Positions 55,185 through 64,000 of a DNA stretch of 64,000 bases are shown in pieces; positions within the stretch are counted from its first letter, which is position 1; each line of letters opens with the position of its first letter. A program made the position numbers and the translations under genes. This DNA comes from Olivibacter oleidegradans (GTDB lineage Bacteria > Bacteroidota > Bacteroidia > Sphingobacteriales > Sphingobacteriaceae), in NCBI RefSeq assembly GCF_042432805.1, contig NZ_JBHLWO010000001.1:124001-188000 (forward strand), given 5' to 3'. The notes under the pieces are model-generated. The model was not told where the DNA came from, searched no databases, and saw only the letters and a program-made list of their open reading frames with translations.

Positions 55185-55414
55185 TGATTGTTACATTGCG
55201 AGTTATTAGTTGTTGGTTGTTGGTTATTAGTTGTTAGTGTTGGTAGTTAGTTGCGGGCAGATATCCATTGGCTATGAAAGGCCTAGGTTCATCATCGCAT
55301 CATCACATTGGCTTATCGGCTAATTAACTCATTAGCTAATTAACTTATCGGCTAACCGACCGTAGGGAGCTCATGAGTGCCGAAAAAAGCAAGCACTTAC
55401 GAATAGTTAACTAC
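55185..55414. repeat. Repeat-filled spacer between converging genes
   Basis: Heptamers of GTTATTR/GTTGTTR form run from about 55200 to 55245, followed by CCATTGGCTATGAAAGGC (shared with 36552 and 43240 regions) and a series of words like CACATTGGCTTATCGGCTAATTAACT to about 55360. No gene is seen in these 230 bases. Confidence 0.8.
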
Positions 55415-56932
55415 CTAACTATTTAACAACGGCAAAATGCTGTCGAGATAATTTCGGTCATTTGCCAATCGTGGCACCTTATTTTGTCCTCCCAATTTAT
55501 CTCGGTTTTTCATCCATCGGTAAAAGGTACCTGACGGAGCCATATGTATAATCGGCGCCTTCAGTGCCATGTTTTTAAACCGTTTCGCATCATAGTCTGA
55601 ATTCACTTCTCGCAGTTTTTCATCCAACACGTTTTTGAATTCCGTAAAGTCGTCCGGCTCTTTTTCAAATTCTATAATCCATTCGTGTGCGCCAGCCTCG
55701 TTATTATGGAAATAAACAGGCCCTGCTGTGTAATCGCGTACAATCGCATTGGTGATTTTACAGGCTTCTCTCAAACCATTATCGGCATTATCAACGATCA
55801 ACTCTTCACCAAAAGTATTAATATATTGCTTGGTTCGGCCGGTAATCTGTATACGGTAAGGGTGTAAAGTAGTAAACTTAATCGTGTCTCCGATCATATA
55901 CCGCCATAGACCGGCATTCGTCGAAATGATCAAAGCATAATTTTTACCAAGCTCAACCTGATCGAGCGTAAGCGTTAACGGGTGTTCGTCATACAAATTT
56001 TCAACAGGCAAAAATTCATAGTAAACCCCATAATCGAGCATAAGCAGTAAATCATCCGAATCTGACTGATCTTGAATTCCGAAATAACCTTCTGAGGCAT
56101 TATAGTTTTCCAAATAGTACATATTATCAGAAGGGATAAGTCTCTTAAACTGCTCTTTATAGGGCTTAAAGCTCACTCCACCGTGCAGATACAGTTCCAA
56201 ATTAGGCCATATCTCCAATAGATTATCTTTCCCTGTTAATTCAAGCACCCTTTTTGCCAATACTACGTTCCACGTGGGTACCCCGGATAAATTGGTTACA
56301 TTTTCATGAATTACCAGATTGGCGACCCGTTCGATTTTCTCCTCAAAATTGGGATTAAGAGTTGTCTCCAAATCCGGTGTTCTATACATTTCGGCCCAAA
56401 AAGGCAGGTTTCGGATCAGAATGGCCGATAAATCACCGGAACTGGAATCTCCATTGCCAAGTTGATTTATTTTATGACTTCCTCCCAGCACAACCCCCTT
56501 TCCTGTAAAAACTTTAGCATCGGGCCGATTATGGCAATAAATAGAAAGCAGATCTTTCCCCCCCTGAAAATGGCAATCCTCTAAAGCCTCCTCACTCACC
56601 GGTATAAACTTACTCCTATCAGAGGTTGTACCTGAAGATTTTGCAAACCATTTTATATCCGATGGCCACAACAAATTTTGCTCACCTGCAATCATTCTGT
56701 CAATATATGGTTTCAGGCTATTATAGTCTTGTATAGGCACACGTTCTTTAAAAGTTTCAAGATTACAAATCGATTTATAGTCGAACTTCTTCCCCCACTC
56801 GGTTGCCTGCGCAGTGGTAATAAGGCTTTGAAACCACTCTTCCTGAACTTCATGAGGATATTTCATGAAAAGTTCAATTTGGTGGATTCGCTTTTTCATT
56901 ATCCAATTAATAATTGAATTGACAATTGCCAT
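55415..56932 (-). CDS. GH3 auxin-responsive promoter family acyl-adenylate ligase
   Basis: A 505-residue cytoplasmic protein of the GH3 family. In plants these enzymes adenylate a carboxylic acid such as a hormone and join it to an amino acid; the bacterial substrates are unknown. The ATP-binding P-loop-like motif AKSSGTTSDRSKFIPVS is near 102-118, with YNASEGYFGIQDQ and YVLVISTNAGLWRY-like (here YALIISTNAGLWRYMIGDTI in the 335-355 region) further on. The start MAIVNSIINWIMKKRIHQIE is standard for Bacteroidota homologues. It stands alone between repeat spacers. Confidence 0.93.
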   Translation of the reverse strand: MAIVNSIINWIMKKRIHQIELFMKYPHEVQEEWFQSLITTAQATEWGKKFDYKSICNLETFKERVPIQDYNSLKPYIDRMIAGEQNLLWPSDIKWFAKSSGTTSDRSKFIPVSEEALEDCHFQGGKDLLSIYCHNRPDAKVFTGKGVVLGGSHKINQLGNGDSSSGDLSAILIRNLPFWAEMYRTPDLETTLNPNFEEKIERVANLVIHENVTNLSGVPTWNVVLAKRVLELTGKDNLLEIWPNLELYLHGGVSFKPYKEQFKRLIPSDNMYYLENYNASEGYFGIQDQSDSDDLLLMLDYGVYYEFLPVENLYDEHPLTLTLDQVELGKNYALIISTNAGLWRYMIGDTIKFTTLHPYRIQITGRTKQYINTFGEELIVDNADNGLREACKITNAIVRDYTAGPVYFHNNEAGAHEWIIEFEKEPDDFTEFKNVLDEKLREVNSDYDAKRFKNMALKAPIIHMAPSGTFYRWMKNRDKLGGQNKVPRLANDRNYLDSILPLLNS

Positions 56933-57426
56933 TTTGTTATACTAGGATACTTGGTTTTAGCTACTAAAGTAGCAAATTTATTGGTTATTTGTTGTTAGTT
57001 ACTCGTTGTTGGTTATTAGTTGTTAGCACAGGATTTGGTACCAGGACACCTGCCGGCAGGCAGGTACGTATCAGGATTTCCTATCCTGCGTCCTATGTCT
57101 TATATCCTCTTTCAGCCATCAGCAGTCAGCTATCAGCTTTCGGGCGGCCTGGCCGTTCTAATCATGTCGGCTCATCATCACATTGGCTAATTATTTCAGC
57201 TTTTAGCCATCAGCAGTCAGCTATCAGCTTTCAGTCGTGCTGGCCTTTCTAATCATGTCGGCTATCATCACATTGGCTAATTATTTCAGCTCTTAGCCAT
57301 CAGCAGTCAGCTATCAGCTTTCAGTCGTGCTGGCCTCTCTAATCATGTCGGCTATCATCACATTGGCTCATCAACTACTTAACTACTTAACGATTCAACT
57401 ACTTAACTATTTACCGGCTCAACTAA
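56933..57426. repeat. 494-bp repeat-filled spacer with 90-bp tandem repeat
   Basis: Next to the GH3-like gene: heptamers (about 56980-57025), the phrase AGGATTTGGTACCAGGACAC with a CCTGCCGGCAGG palindrome (57049-57060), then three copies of a unit of 90-91 bp starting at 57114, 57205 and 57295, each with AGCCATCAGCAGTCAGCTAT, a GTGCTGGCC-type core, AATCATGTCGGCT and ATCATCACATTGGCT. The end is octamer-like (CTACTTAA) up to the lptB stop. No gene is seen. Confidence 0.85.
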
Positions 57427-58164
57427 CTATCCCAGTTTCTTCCTTCTCAACTCAAAATGACGCCCCAGATAATAGGTTCTCGCCATTTCATTGACCGCTA
57501 TCTCTTCAGGAGTGCCCGTCAACATGATTTTTCCCTCAGTAAGCAAATAAGCTCGGTCTGTAATGGACAAGGTTTCCTGTACATTATGATCGGTTATCAG
57601 AATCCCAATATTTCGATGTTTAAGCTTATGCACAATGGTCTGGATTTCCTCGACCGCAATAGGATCGACTCCCGCAAAGGGTTCATCTAACAGAATAAAA
57701 TGAGGGCTTGCCGCTAGAGCACGAGCAATTTCCGTGCGCCGGCGCTCTCCTCCTGACAGCAAATCGCCTCTGTTTTTCCTGACTTTATGTAAACTGAACT
57801 CATTGATAAGCTCTTCCAGCTTTTCTTTTCTAACCGTCTTATCCTGGTGATGGATTTCCAACACCGCCATAATGTTATCCTCAACAGATAGTTTTCTAAA
57901 AACCGAAGCCTCTTGCGCCAAATATCCAATTCCTTTTTGAGCTCTGCGATACATGGGATCTTCTGTAATATTATCATCTTCCAGATAAACATTACCTTCA
58001 TTCGGCTTGATCAATCCGACGATCATATAAAAAGACGTTGTTTTACCGGCACCGTTAGGTCCTAATAATCCAACAATCTCTCCTTGCTCGACATGAAAAG
58101 ACACATCGTTTACAACCGTACGCTGTTTATATTTCTTTACCAGATGTTCTGCCTTTAATATCAT
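57427..58164 (-). CDS. lptB: LPS export ABC transporter ATP-binding protein LptB
   Basis: A 245-residue ATPase that powers lipopolysaccharide transport from the inner membrane. Walker A LLGPNGAGKTTSFYMIVG (near 33-50), signature LLSGGERRRTEIARALA (near 134-150), Walker B FILLDEPFAGVDPIAVE and the switch His in ILITDHNV. The lptF/G partners are not in the window. RecJ is encoded 41 bases upstream on the same strand. Confidence 0.96.
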   Translation of the reverse strand: MILKAEHLVKKYKQRTVVNDVSFHVEQGEIVGLLGPNGAGKTTSFYMIVGLIKPNEGNVYLEDDNITEDPMYRRAQKGIGYLAQEASVFRKLSVEDNIMAVLEIHHQDKTVRKEKLEELINEFSLHKVRKNRGDLLSGGERRRTEIARALAASPHFILLDEPFAGVDPIAVEEIQTIVHKLKHRNIGILITDHNVQETLSITDRAYLLTEGKIMLTGTPEEIAVNEMARTYYLGRHFELRRKKLG

Positions 58165-58205
58165 ACTAGCTTTAAGCTTTTAGTCATCAGCTGCAAGCTT
58201 AAAGC

Positions 58206-59906
58206 TTACATCAACCTAATTCCCTTTAAATTTAATTGAATATTTTTTTTATCTCGCCATACGTTCTCTTCAATAGAGAAACATGCGGTAAAAGGTATTC
58301 CTTTATTAATATGTGTTATATATTCCCCTAAGCCAAATCCAATACAATCAAAGGCCGGAGCTCCTTCCTGTGTAATATACATCTTTAGGTGGTTCGCTCC
58401 TACCAACTGCGCCTCGCCTACAGAATACACATTTTTGGCAATAAAAACAGGTGCGTTGTTCTCGGGTCCGAACGGTGCAAATTGTTTTAAAACACGAAAG
58501 AATTTTGGTGTAATATCCGCTAGATGGATTTTTGCATCAATTGAAATTTCAGGTTCCAACAATTCGGGAGCGATACTTTGTGCCACTACCGCTTCAAATT
58601 TCGATTGCAATGCAGGCACATTTTCTGCTTTCATTGTTAGCCCCGCAGCATATTTATGTCCCCCAAACTGCTCTAATAGGTCACTACATTCAGATAGCGC
58701 CTCATATAAATCGAAGCCCGCCACAGATCGAGCAGATCCAGCTACATGACCGTTTGATTTCGTAAGTACAATTGTCGGACGGTAATACTTTTCTGTTAAA
58801 CGTGAAGCAACGATACCAATAACGCCTTTATGCCAATCTTCCTGGTAGACGACGGTTGTTTTACGTTTAATAAGCGTTTCACTTTTTTGAATAATTTCGA
58901 GCGCTTCTGCTGTAATCCGCGCATCAAAATCCTTCCGTTGCATATTCTGTACGTCAATTAGCCCGCAACAGTTTTTTGCTTCTTCTAAACTTTTTGAAAT
59001 CAATAGTTTTACCGCATCTTTTGCATGGTCGATTCTACCTGCGGCGTTGATCCGTGGGCCAATTTGAAAAATAACATCTGTTAAATTCATTTCACCGGCC
59101 TTCGTGGAAAGGTCAACCAAAGCCCTTAGTCCAAAGCTTGGATTATTGTTCAATTTCTTTAATCCGTAATATGCCAACACCCGATTCTCTCCAGTTATCG
59201 GTACGATATCCGAAGCTATACTCACCGCAACAAGGTCGAGATATTGAAAAACTTCTGCTTCCTCTAACTGATTTGTCTTTGCAAAAGCATGAATAATTTT
59301 GAAAGCGATACCGCAACCTGATAGCTCCTTATATGGATAGTTACAATCTTTTCGCTTTGGATCCAAAACCGCTGTTGCCTTGGGCAATTCGTTCCCCGGC
59401 GTATGGTGATCACCAATGATAAAATCGATGCCCTTTTGTGCTGCATACTCAATTTTGTCGACTGATTTAATACCACAGTCCAATGCAATAATTAGCGAAT
59501 AGTTGTTCTCTGCTGCATAATCGATACCTTGGAAGGAAATACCGTAACCTTCTTTATACCGATCAGGGATATAATATCCTATATGGTTATAAAACCGCTT
59601 CAAAAAGCTGTAAAGTACTGAAACTGCAGTTGTTCCGTCCACATCATAATCACCGTAGACCAAGATATTTTCCTTCATGCCGATAGCCTGTTCAATACGG
59701 CGAATAGCAAGGTCCATATCTTTCATCAAAAAGGGGCTATGGAGATCGTCGAGTGAAGGCCTAAAGAATTTCCGTGCCTGCTCAAAGTCGAATACGCCTC
59801 GCTGTACCAACAATCTTGCTAAGACCTTATGTATATTAAGAGCCTTTGATAAGGAAGTAACGACATCTGTATCAACTGTATTTCTTTCAACCCACCTTTT
59901 TTGCAT
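58206..59906 (-). CDS. recJ: Single-stranded-DNA-specific exonuclease RecJ
   Basis: A 566-residue 5'-3' exonuclease for recombination and mismatch repair. The DHH family motifs are present: VYGDYDVDGTTAVSVLYSFL (near 82-101), ALDCGIKSVDKIEYA, IGDHHTPGNELPKATAVLDP split over its length, SGCGIAFKI, and in the DHHA1 domain GHVAGSARSVAGFDLYEAL and FGGHKYAAGLTM. Length is typical. It probably shares a transcript with lptB. Confidence 0.97.
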   Translation of the reverse strand: MQKRWVERNTVDTDVVTSLSKALNIHKVLARLLVQRGVFDFEQARKFFRPSLDDLHSPFLMKDMDLAIRRIEQAIGMKENILVYGDYDVDGTTAVSVLYSFLKRFYNHIGYYIPDRYKEGYGISFQGIDYAAENNYSLIIALDCGIKSVDKIEYAAQKGIDFIIGDHHTPGNELPKATAVLDPKRKDCNYPYKELSGCGIAFKIIHAFAKTNQLEEAEVFQYLDLVAVSIASDIVPITGENRVLAYYGLKKLNNNPSFGLRALVDLSTKAGEMNLTDVIFQIGPRINAAGRIDHAKDAVKLLISKSLEEAKNCCGLIDVQNMQRKDFDARITAEALEIIQKSETLIKRKTTVVYQEDWHKGVIGIVASRLTEKYYRPTIVLTKSNGHVAGSARSVAGFDLYEALSECSDLLEQFGGHKYAAGLTMKAENVPALQSKFEAVVAQSIAPELLEPEISIDAKIHLADITPKFFRVLKQFAPFGPENNAPVFIAKNVYSVGEAQLVGANHLKMYITQEGAPAFDCIGFGLGEYITHINKGIPFTACFSIEENVWRDKKNIQLNLKGIRLM

Positions 59907-60185
59907 ATACTTTTACCTATTAAACTGTATCTCTCAAAGGCTAATAAGAGAGTGACGGATACTTTGTACACGATGTAGGCTGCATGCATCTGCATTCCTG
60001 TATGACAGAGGCCCGAACACGCAACGAACACTTGTGAAAAAAAAGCATTTTGTCTAAGTTTGCGCTAATCAATGGGTAAATATACGCTTTTTTAGTTGTA
60101 AGTTTTAGGTTATACATTATACGTGGTCCAATCATTCACGGCAGTTTACTTATCACTTATAACTCATTACTTATAACTTATTCGC

Positions 60186-60962
60186 ATGCAAGCATTCTCA
60201 CTTTATGAAGGTTCCTATTCTGTTGATAGCAGCAAAAAATTTATCCCTTTCGATCCCTTAAAAGATGATCCGAAAGATCGAAAAGGCTCTTTGTTTATTC
60301 ATATTCACCCCTTCCTCATCCAAACCGCTAAGGATCTGATTTTACTGGACACTGGATTAGGATATAAGGATGATCTTGGCAATCTGGCACTACATAATAA
60401 TATCAAGAAGGCAGGATTTGATCCTCGTGACGTAAGTTTTGTTTTGATGTCGCACCTACATCAAGACCATGCCGGTGGTATGGTTTTCGAGCACCAAGGC
60501 AAGTTACAACTGGCTTTTCCCGAAGCGGAGTATATTGTTTCACGTGGAGAGTGGGAAACTGGTTATAGCGGAAAGTCGGGTTCTTACAAAACCGCAATTT
60601 TTGATGTGCTGCAACGTAGCGGAAATCTAGAGTTAGTGGAAGGAAATGGGCGTATTAACGACACCATTACTTACGAGCACAGTGGTGGCCATACAGAGTT
60701 CCATCAAGTATTTCATATCAGCGAGAACAATTCACATTATTTTTTTGGAGGAGACGAGCTTCCCGAACCGGAGCAGCTTCTCCGAAAGTTTGTTGCTAAA
60801 TATGATTTTGACGGTAAGAAAGCTATGCAACTTCGGGAAGAATACGGAAACAAAGCAGCAGAAGAAGGATGGATCTGTATGTTTTACCACTCGACGGGAG
60901 CCCCCTTTGGCAAGGTTTCCAAGGTAGCTGATAGCTTTCGAGTAGAGCCGTTGGATAGTTAA
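60186..60962 (+). CDS. MBL-fold metallo-hydrolase
   Basis: A 258-residue metallo-beta-lactamase-fold hydrolase. The zinc motif H-x-H-x-D-H is in LMSHLHQDHAGGMVF (near 93-107); the third and fourth ligands are likely in HSGGHTEFHQVFH and FGGDELPEPEQLL. The N-terminus IHPFLIQTAKDLILLDTGLG is typical of the lactonase/hydrolase branch. No signal peptide is present. The substrate is unknown; quorum-signal lactones or other esters are possible but not supported by neighbours. Confidence 0.9.
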   Translation: MQAFSLYEGSYSVDSSKKFIPFDPLKDDPKDRKGSLFIHIHPFLIQTAKDLILLDTGLGYKDDLGNLALHNNIKKAGFDPRDVSFVLMSHLHQDHAGGMVFEHQGKLQLAFPEAEYIVSRGEWETGYSGKSGSYKTAIFDVLQRSGNLELVEGNGRINDTITYEHSGGHTEFHQVFHISENNSHYFFGGDELPEPEQLLRKFVAKYDFDGKKAMQLREEYGNKAAEEGWICMFYHSTGAPFGKVSKVADSFRVEPLDS

Positions 60963-61052
60963 ATAGGAAAATAGTTGAGTAGAAGAAGTCGTTAGGTTGC
61001 AGAATTTGGAACTACTTAACCACTTACTATTCTACTACTGAACTATATGAAG

Positions 61053-61688
61053 CTAGATCAGCTGATATTGCGTGGCTACGCGGATGAGGGCTGCCGCATT
61101 TGAAACTTCAAATTTCTGCATCAGATTTCTTCGATGGGTCTCTACCGTATGCGGGCTAATAAACAGTGTTTCGCCAATTTCCACCGTTGTTTTTCCCTCC
61201 GCAATACACCGAAGCACCTCCTGTTCGCGCCTGGTAAGTTTCGGTAAATTCATGGGATCATGCAAAGCTGCTTCGAACAAAGATTGCTGCACTTCCGGGC
61301 TGAAATAGAGCTTTTTGTTTACAACAGATTGGATCGCATTGATAATTTCTTCCGCGCTTGCATTTTTTAACACATAACCATTAGCTCCATTCTGCAGCAT
61401 CTTGGTAATCATGCTTCGCTCATTATAATTGCTTATGCCGATAATATGAATATGCGGATGGAGCTGCTTAATCTGTTTACACAGATCAATACCACTGATA
61501 TCCGGCAAATTAATATCGAGTAAAATTACATCGATATTGTTTTCTGCTAAAAACCGTAAAGCACTTTCGCCATCATGACAGCAAGCTTTGACCGTTACCG
61601 ATTCGTTATCAGACAATAAGGCCTTCATACCTTCAAGCACCACAGGATGATCGTCAACGATAAGTAGGGATATATGCTTTATTGACAT
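61053..61688 (-). CDS. NarL/LuxR-family response regulator
   Basis: A 211-residue two-component regulator: receiver domain with acidic pocket VDDHP (11-15) and the phospho-acceptor Asp58 in VILLDINLPDISG, then a LuxR-type helix-turn-helix (about 147-205) with LTRREQEVLRCIAEGKTTVE and ISPHTVETHRRNLMQKF. Its start overlaps the end of the histidine kinase gene by 35 bases, so the two are translationally coupled and form one system. Target genes are not evident. Confidence 0.96.
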   Translation of the reverse strand: MSIKHISLLIVDDHPVVLEGMKALLSDNESVTVKACCHDGESALRFLAENNIDVILLDINLPDISGIDLCKQIKQLHPHIHIIGISNYNERSMITKMLQNGANGYVLKNASAEEIINAIQSVVNKKLYFSPEVQQSLFEAALHDPMNLPKLTRREQEVLRCIAEGKTTVEIGETLFISPHTVETHRRNLMQKFEVSNAAALIRVATQYQLI

Positions 61689-63681
61689 TGAATTCTATAT
61701 TAATTGTTGTTCCCACATTTTTTTCAGACTGAATATCCAACTGGCCATTCAAATAAGCTACCCTGTTCTTCACGTTATGCAACCCCACTCCTTTTCCTTG
61801 TTGGTCGTCGGTATCAAAGCCACAGCCATCATCTTCTACGGTAATAAAAACCTTTCCGTCGTTTTGAATACACTGCACCAGAATGGTGTTTGCTCCAGCG
61901 TGTCGCACGGCATTATTGATCAATTCCTGCAAAATACGATAAACCATAATTTGCCGATCTTTATCATCCTCTAAACTAAAACCATAGGTCTGTAAAGATA
62001 TGTTTATCCCGGATCGCTCAAGATCTTCACAAAAATCGCGAAGTGCGGTTACTAAGCCAAAACGCAATAAAGTTTCCGGCATCATATTCCTAGCGATTCT
62101 TCTCAACTCGTTTACAGCTACATCGAGTTTATTAAGAATAATCCGGTGTTGCTCTTGTGCTTGCGGCTCGGGACTTACACAGGGATTTTTAGATAAAAGC
62201 AATTTTACATTTGACAGCAATCCGCCTAAACCATCGTGTAAATCACTTGCCAGACGCTTTCTTTCTTGCTCCTGTCCTTGCAACATAGCATTAAAAAATC
62301 GTATTTGTTGCTCTTTCTGCATACGCTGAAGCTGTTCTTCATGCAAATCGCACTGCTGCTTTGCTAACCGTTGTTTGTTTCGATAGAGTAAGTATCCAAG
62401 CCCAAGCAATATCAATAGGCACCCCAACACAATACAGATAAAGACCAGCATCGTTTTATTGTATTTCAAGGCCGCTGAATTAAGCTCATTTTCGGCCTTT
62501 AGTGATACGATCTCCTTTTCTTTTTTTGCATCTTCATATTTCTTTTCTATTAGGTTTATCTTTACGTTAGTCTGCTTTTCGTTCACTGTGTCGGCCAGCG
62601 CAAGATACTCTTTCAAAAGCGCAAAAGCTTTAGCTTTATTGCCGACTGCCTCTTCTACATTTACAAGGTTCCTCAAGCTAATCAGTTTATTTCGGGATAA
62701 AGGGAAGGCTTTGTTTTCGTTGTAGACGCGATAAGCCATTTCCTTTGCCTTATCGTACTGCTGATTCTCGAAATATAAATAATACTTACGGTTAAGGAGC
62801 TCGATGCGATTGTATGCTTCCTGGCGCTGGTTAGCGAAAGTGATTCCTTCGTTAAAGTTTTTCAGCGCGCGATCGAAATTCTTTTCAACATATTGTTGGT
62901 ACATTCCTGCGAGGACATAGTAGTTCGTCCAGGGATAGGCTTGCGGATAATCCTTTAATTGCTTATAAGCAAAATTGAGATGTGCTTGCATTCGCTCCCG
63001 ATTGGCGGGTGAAAAGTCTTCTTGATAAAGCAAGGCCTTCACGATACCTAAATGACTGTTAACAGCATCCGCATATTCATGATGATCAGCGAAAATAAGC
63101 GCTGCACGTTGAAAATAGGAATATGCCTTGTCATATTGCTTAATGTCGGCAAAAACATTACCGATATCGTAATAATTGTTTGCCAAGAGCAATGAATCAC
63201 CTATTCTTTCGAGAATCGGACAGGCTTTTTCGATCAGCAATCTCAAAAAAGTCTCTGTATCGTCTTCGCGTTGACTTATAGCACCTATATTATGCCATAC
63301 CCGTGCAAGATAACGCTGTGCGTTGTGGGATGTATCTGTTTCCAGTAAAGCTTTGGCTTTTTCAAATGCTCGTCGCGCTTCAGACAGATTATAATGCTCC
63401 ATGTAAACCCCTGCTACATAATAATGTGCAATGGCAAGCGTTAAAGGTTCTTTCAATCGAACACTTCTCTTGAAGGCATCTTGCGCAAAATCCATCGATT
63501 TTGCTGAATCGATGTAAAGCCAGTGATCGGATAAATCCTGAAGTGCACTTATCTTCTTTCGCTCGCTCGCATCACTTTTTAGTACATTCTTCAAACTATC
63601 TTCATTAAACGCTAACCTTTGTTGCGCAAATAGCGAATAGCAGGGGAAGAACGATAAATAAAAAACTAAAAAGTAATGCAT
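61654..63681 (-). CDS. Sensor histidine kinase with periplasmic TPR domain
   Basis: A 675-residue kinase when started at 63681 (MHYFLVFYLSFFPCYSLFAQQ), which gives a clear signal peptide; the frame stays open 21 codons upstream. The sensor part (about 22-390) is a set of TPR-like helices, followed by a coiled coil, a membrane helix (about 410-432), and the HisKA_3 dimerisation domain with H482 in RLASDLHDGLGGLLSNVK. The HATPase domain has YRILQELINNAVRHAG, VEDDGCGFD and GKGVGLHNVKNRV. It pairs with the overlapping NarL-type regulator. Confidence 0.95.
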   Translation of the reverse strand: MHYFLVFYLSFFPCYSLFAQQRLAFNEDSLKNVLKSDASERKKISALQDLSDHWLYIDSAKSMDFAQDAFKRSVRLKEPLTLAIAHYYVAGVYMEHYNLSEARRAFEKAKALLETDTSHNAQRYLARVWHNIGAISQREDDTETFLRLLIEKACPILERIGDSLLLANNYYDIGNVFADIKQYDKAYSYFQRAALIFADHHEYADAVNSHLGIVKALLYQEDFSPANRERMQAHLNFAYKQLKDYPQAYPWTNYYVLAGMYQQYVEKNFDRALKNFNEGITFANQRQEAYNRIELLNRKYYLYFENQQYDKAKEMAYRVYNENKAFPLSRNKLISLRNLVNVEEAVGNKAKAFALLKEYLALADTVNEKQTNVKINLIEKKYEDAKKEKEIVSLKAENELNSAALKYNKTMLVFICIVLGCLLILLGLGYLLYRNKQRLAKQQCDLHEEQLQRMQKEQQIRFFNAMLQGQEQERKRLASDLHDGLGGLLSNVKLLLSKNPCVSPEPQAQEQHRIILNKLDVAVNELRRIARNMMPETLLRFGLVTALRDFCEDLERSGINISLQTYGFSLEDDKDRQIMVYRILQELINNAVRHAGANTILVQCIQNDGKVFITVEDDGCGFDTDDQQGKGVGLHNVKNRVAYLNGQLDIQSEKNVGTTINIEFNVNKAYIPTYR

Positions 63682-63854
63682 AAGCAATGGGCGACTAACA
63701 AACAAATTTATCGATTCTCTCAAGCATAATTGTAAAGAAAACAAGAATATACCTGAAAACCATTAGAATAAAATCCCGAATGTATAGGATAGCATAAAAG
63801 AAAATAAAGCTTCAATTTTGAGCCAATGGTTTTTCAAAAAATAATTCTAACTTA

Positions 63855-64000
63855 ATGATGAAACAATTTCTTTTCCTTTCAATCTTTTTAATGTTACTCG
63901 GGGCTCTGACCATAAAAACGGCTTCAGCCCAAAGCGGAGCTCCCTACAACACCGGTTTTGGTTTGTTTTTAGATCTAGGAAACGGTGGCACTTATGTCGG
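63855..64000 (+). CDS. Start of a secreted or outer membrane protein, cut by window end
   Basis: Only 48 codons are visible. The frame starts MMKQFLFLSIFLMLLGALTI and continues KTASAQSGAPYNTGFGLFLD, which reads as a Sec signal peptide with cleavage after SAQ or SA-Q, then a glycine- and aromatic-rich stretch (FGLFLDLGNGGTYVG) like the first strand of a small outer membrane beta-barrel. An ATG one codon later is equally possible. The family cannot be named from this fragment. Confidence 0.7.
   Translation, partial: MMKQFLFLSIFLMLLGALTIKTASAQSGAPYNTGFGLFLDLGNGGTYV

Noticed and set aside
1..64000. tRNA or rRNA genes, prophage, restriction-modification or defence island
   Set aside because: No sequence in the window shows their hallmarks; the genes seen are metabolic, transport and housekeeping.

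Overview
The window comes from a Bacteroidota chromosome, most likely a member of the Sphingobacteriaceae (a Pedobacter, Sphingobacterium or Olivibacter relative). The support is two SusC/SusD systems each with its own ECF sigma factor and FecR-type anti-sigma factor, a SecA of about 1100 residues, a bacterial GH3-family adenylating enzyme, and promoter boxes of the Bacteroidota type (TTTG / TAnnTTTG). No rRNA, tRNA, CRISPR array, intact prophage or intact insertion sequence was seen.

Layout. (1) 62-2718: a two-gene operon of a glutamine-synthetase-like ligase and an ethanolamine-permease-like transporter. (2) 3028-9622: the first nutrient-uptake cascade, ECF sigma, FecR, SusC with an STN domain, SusD_2-type lipoprotein, all on the minus strand. 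(3) 9897-25095: the second cascade and polysaccharide-utilisation-like locus: ECF sigma, FecR, SusC with STN, SusD, an arylsulfotransferase-fold protein, a large glycoside-hydrolase-like protein (DUF6067-like), and a DUF5107/TPR protein. Both sigma genes carry the same upstream module: a LacI-family-type palindrome (ACGCAAYCGATTGCGT) exactly 34 bp upstream of a predicted -7 box. In the second cascade, the sigma and FecR genes are split by a roughly 450-bp GC-rich, hairpin-rich non-coding element. (4) 25435-43000: mainly housekeeping genes (glutaminyl cyclotransferase, YraN, DnaG, MscS channel, M20 amidohydrolase, SPOR protein, SecA, sorbosone-dehydrogenase-like protein, Pgi, a TPR membrane protein, PrfB with its programmed frameshift, Dcd). 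(5) 43368-48913: Sfp-type transferase, LipB, a DUF6266 protein, L-serine dehydratase and small membrane proteins. (6) 48155-55184: an RDD / SpoIIM / membrane protein / DUF4129 / DUF4350 / MoxR / DUF58 cluster. (7) 55415-64000: GH3-like protein, LptB, RecJ, an MBL-fold hydrolase, a TPR histidine kinase with a NarL-type regulator, and the start of a secreted protein cut by the window end.

The intergenic spaces between housekeeping genes are filled with a mosaic of short repeats: a heptamer GTTATTR, an octamer TTRAGTAG, CCTGCC palindromes, and longer shared phrases. The same blocks recur in at least seven spacers, some inverted, and are almost absent from the SusCD loci and from inside operons. 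Two spacers hold true tandem arrays (49 bp x 5 and about 90 bp x 3). A separate array of 11-bp units with a perfect 22-bp hairpin lies between the serine dehydratase and DUF6266 genes.

How the genes work together: in the SusCD loci the expected circuit is substrate binding by SusD/SusC, signalling from the SusC STN domain to FecR, and release of the ECF sigma factor. The shared upstream operator suggests that both circuits also answer to one LacI-type regulator encoded elsewhere. All function calls rest on reading the sequence and on memory of protein families; no database search was run.
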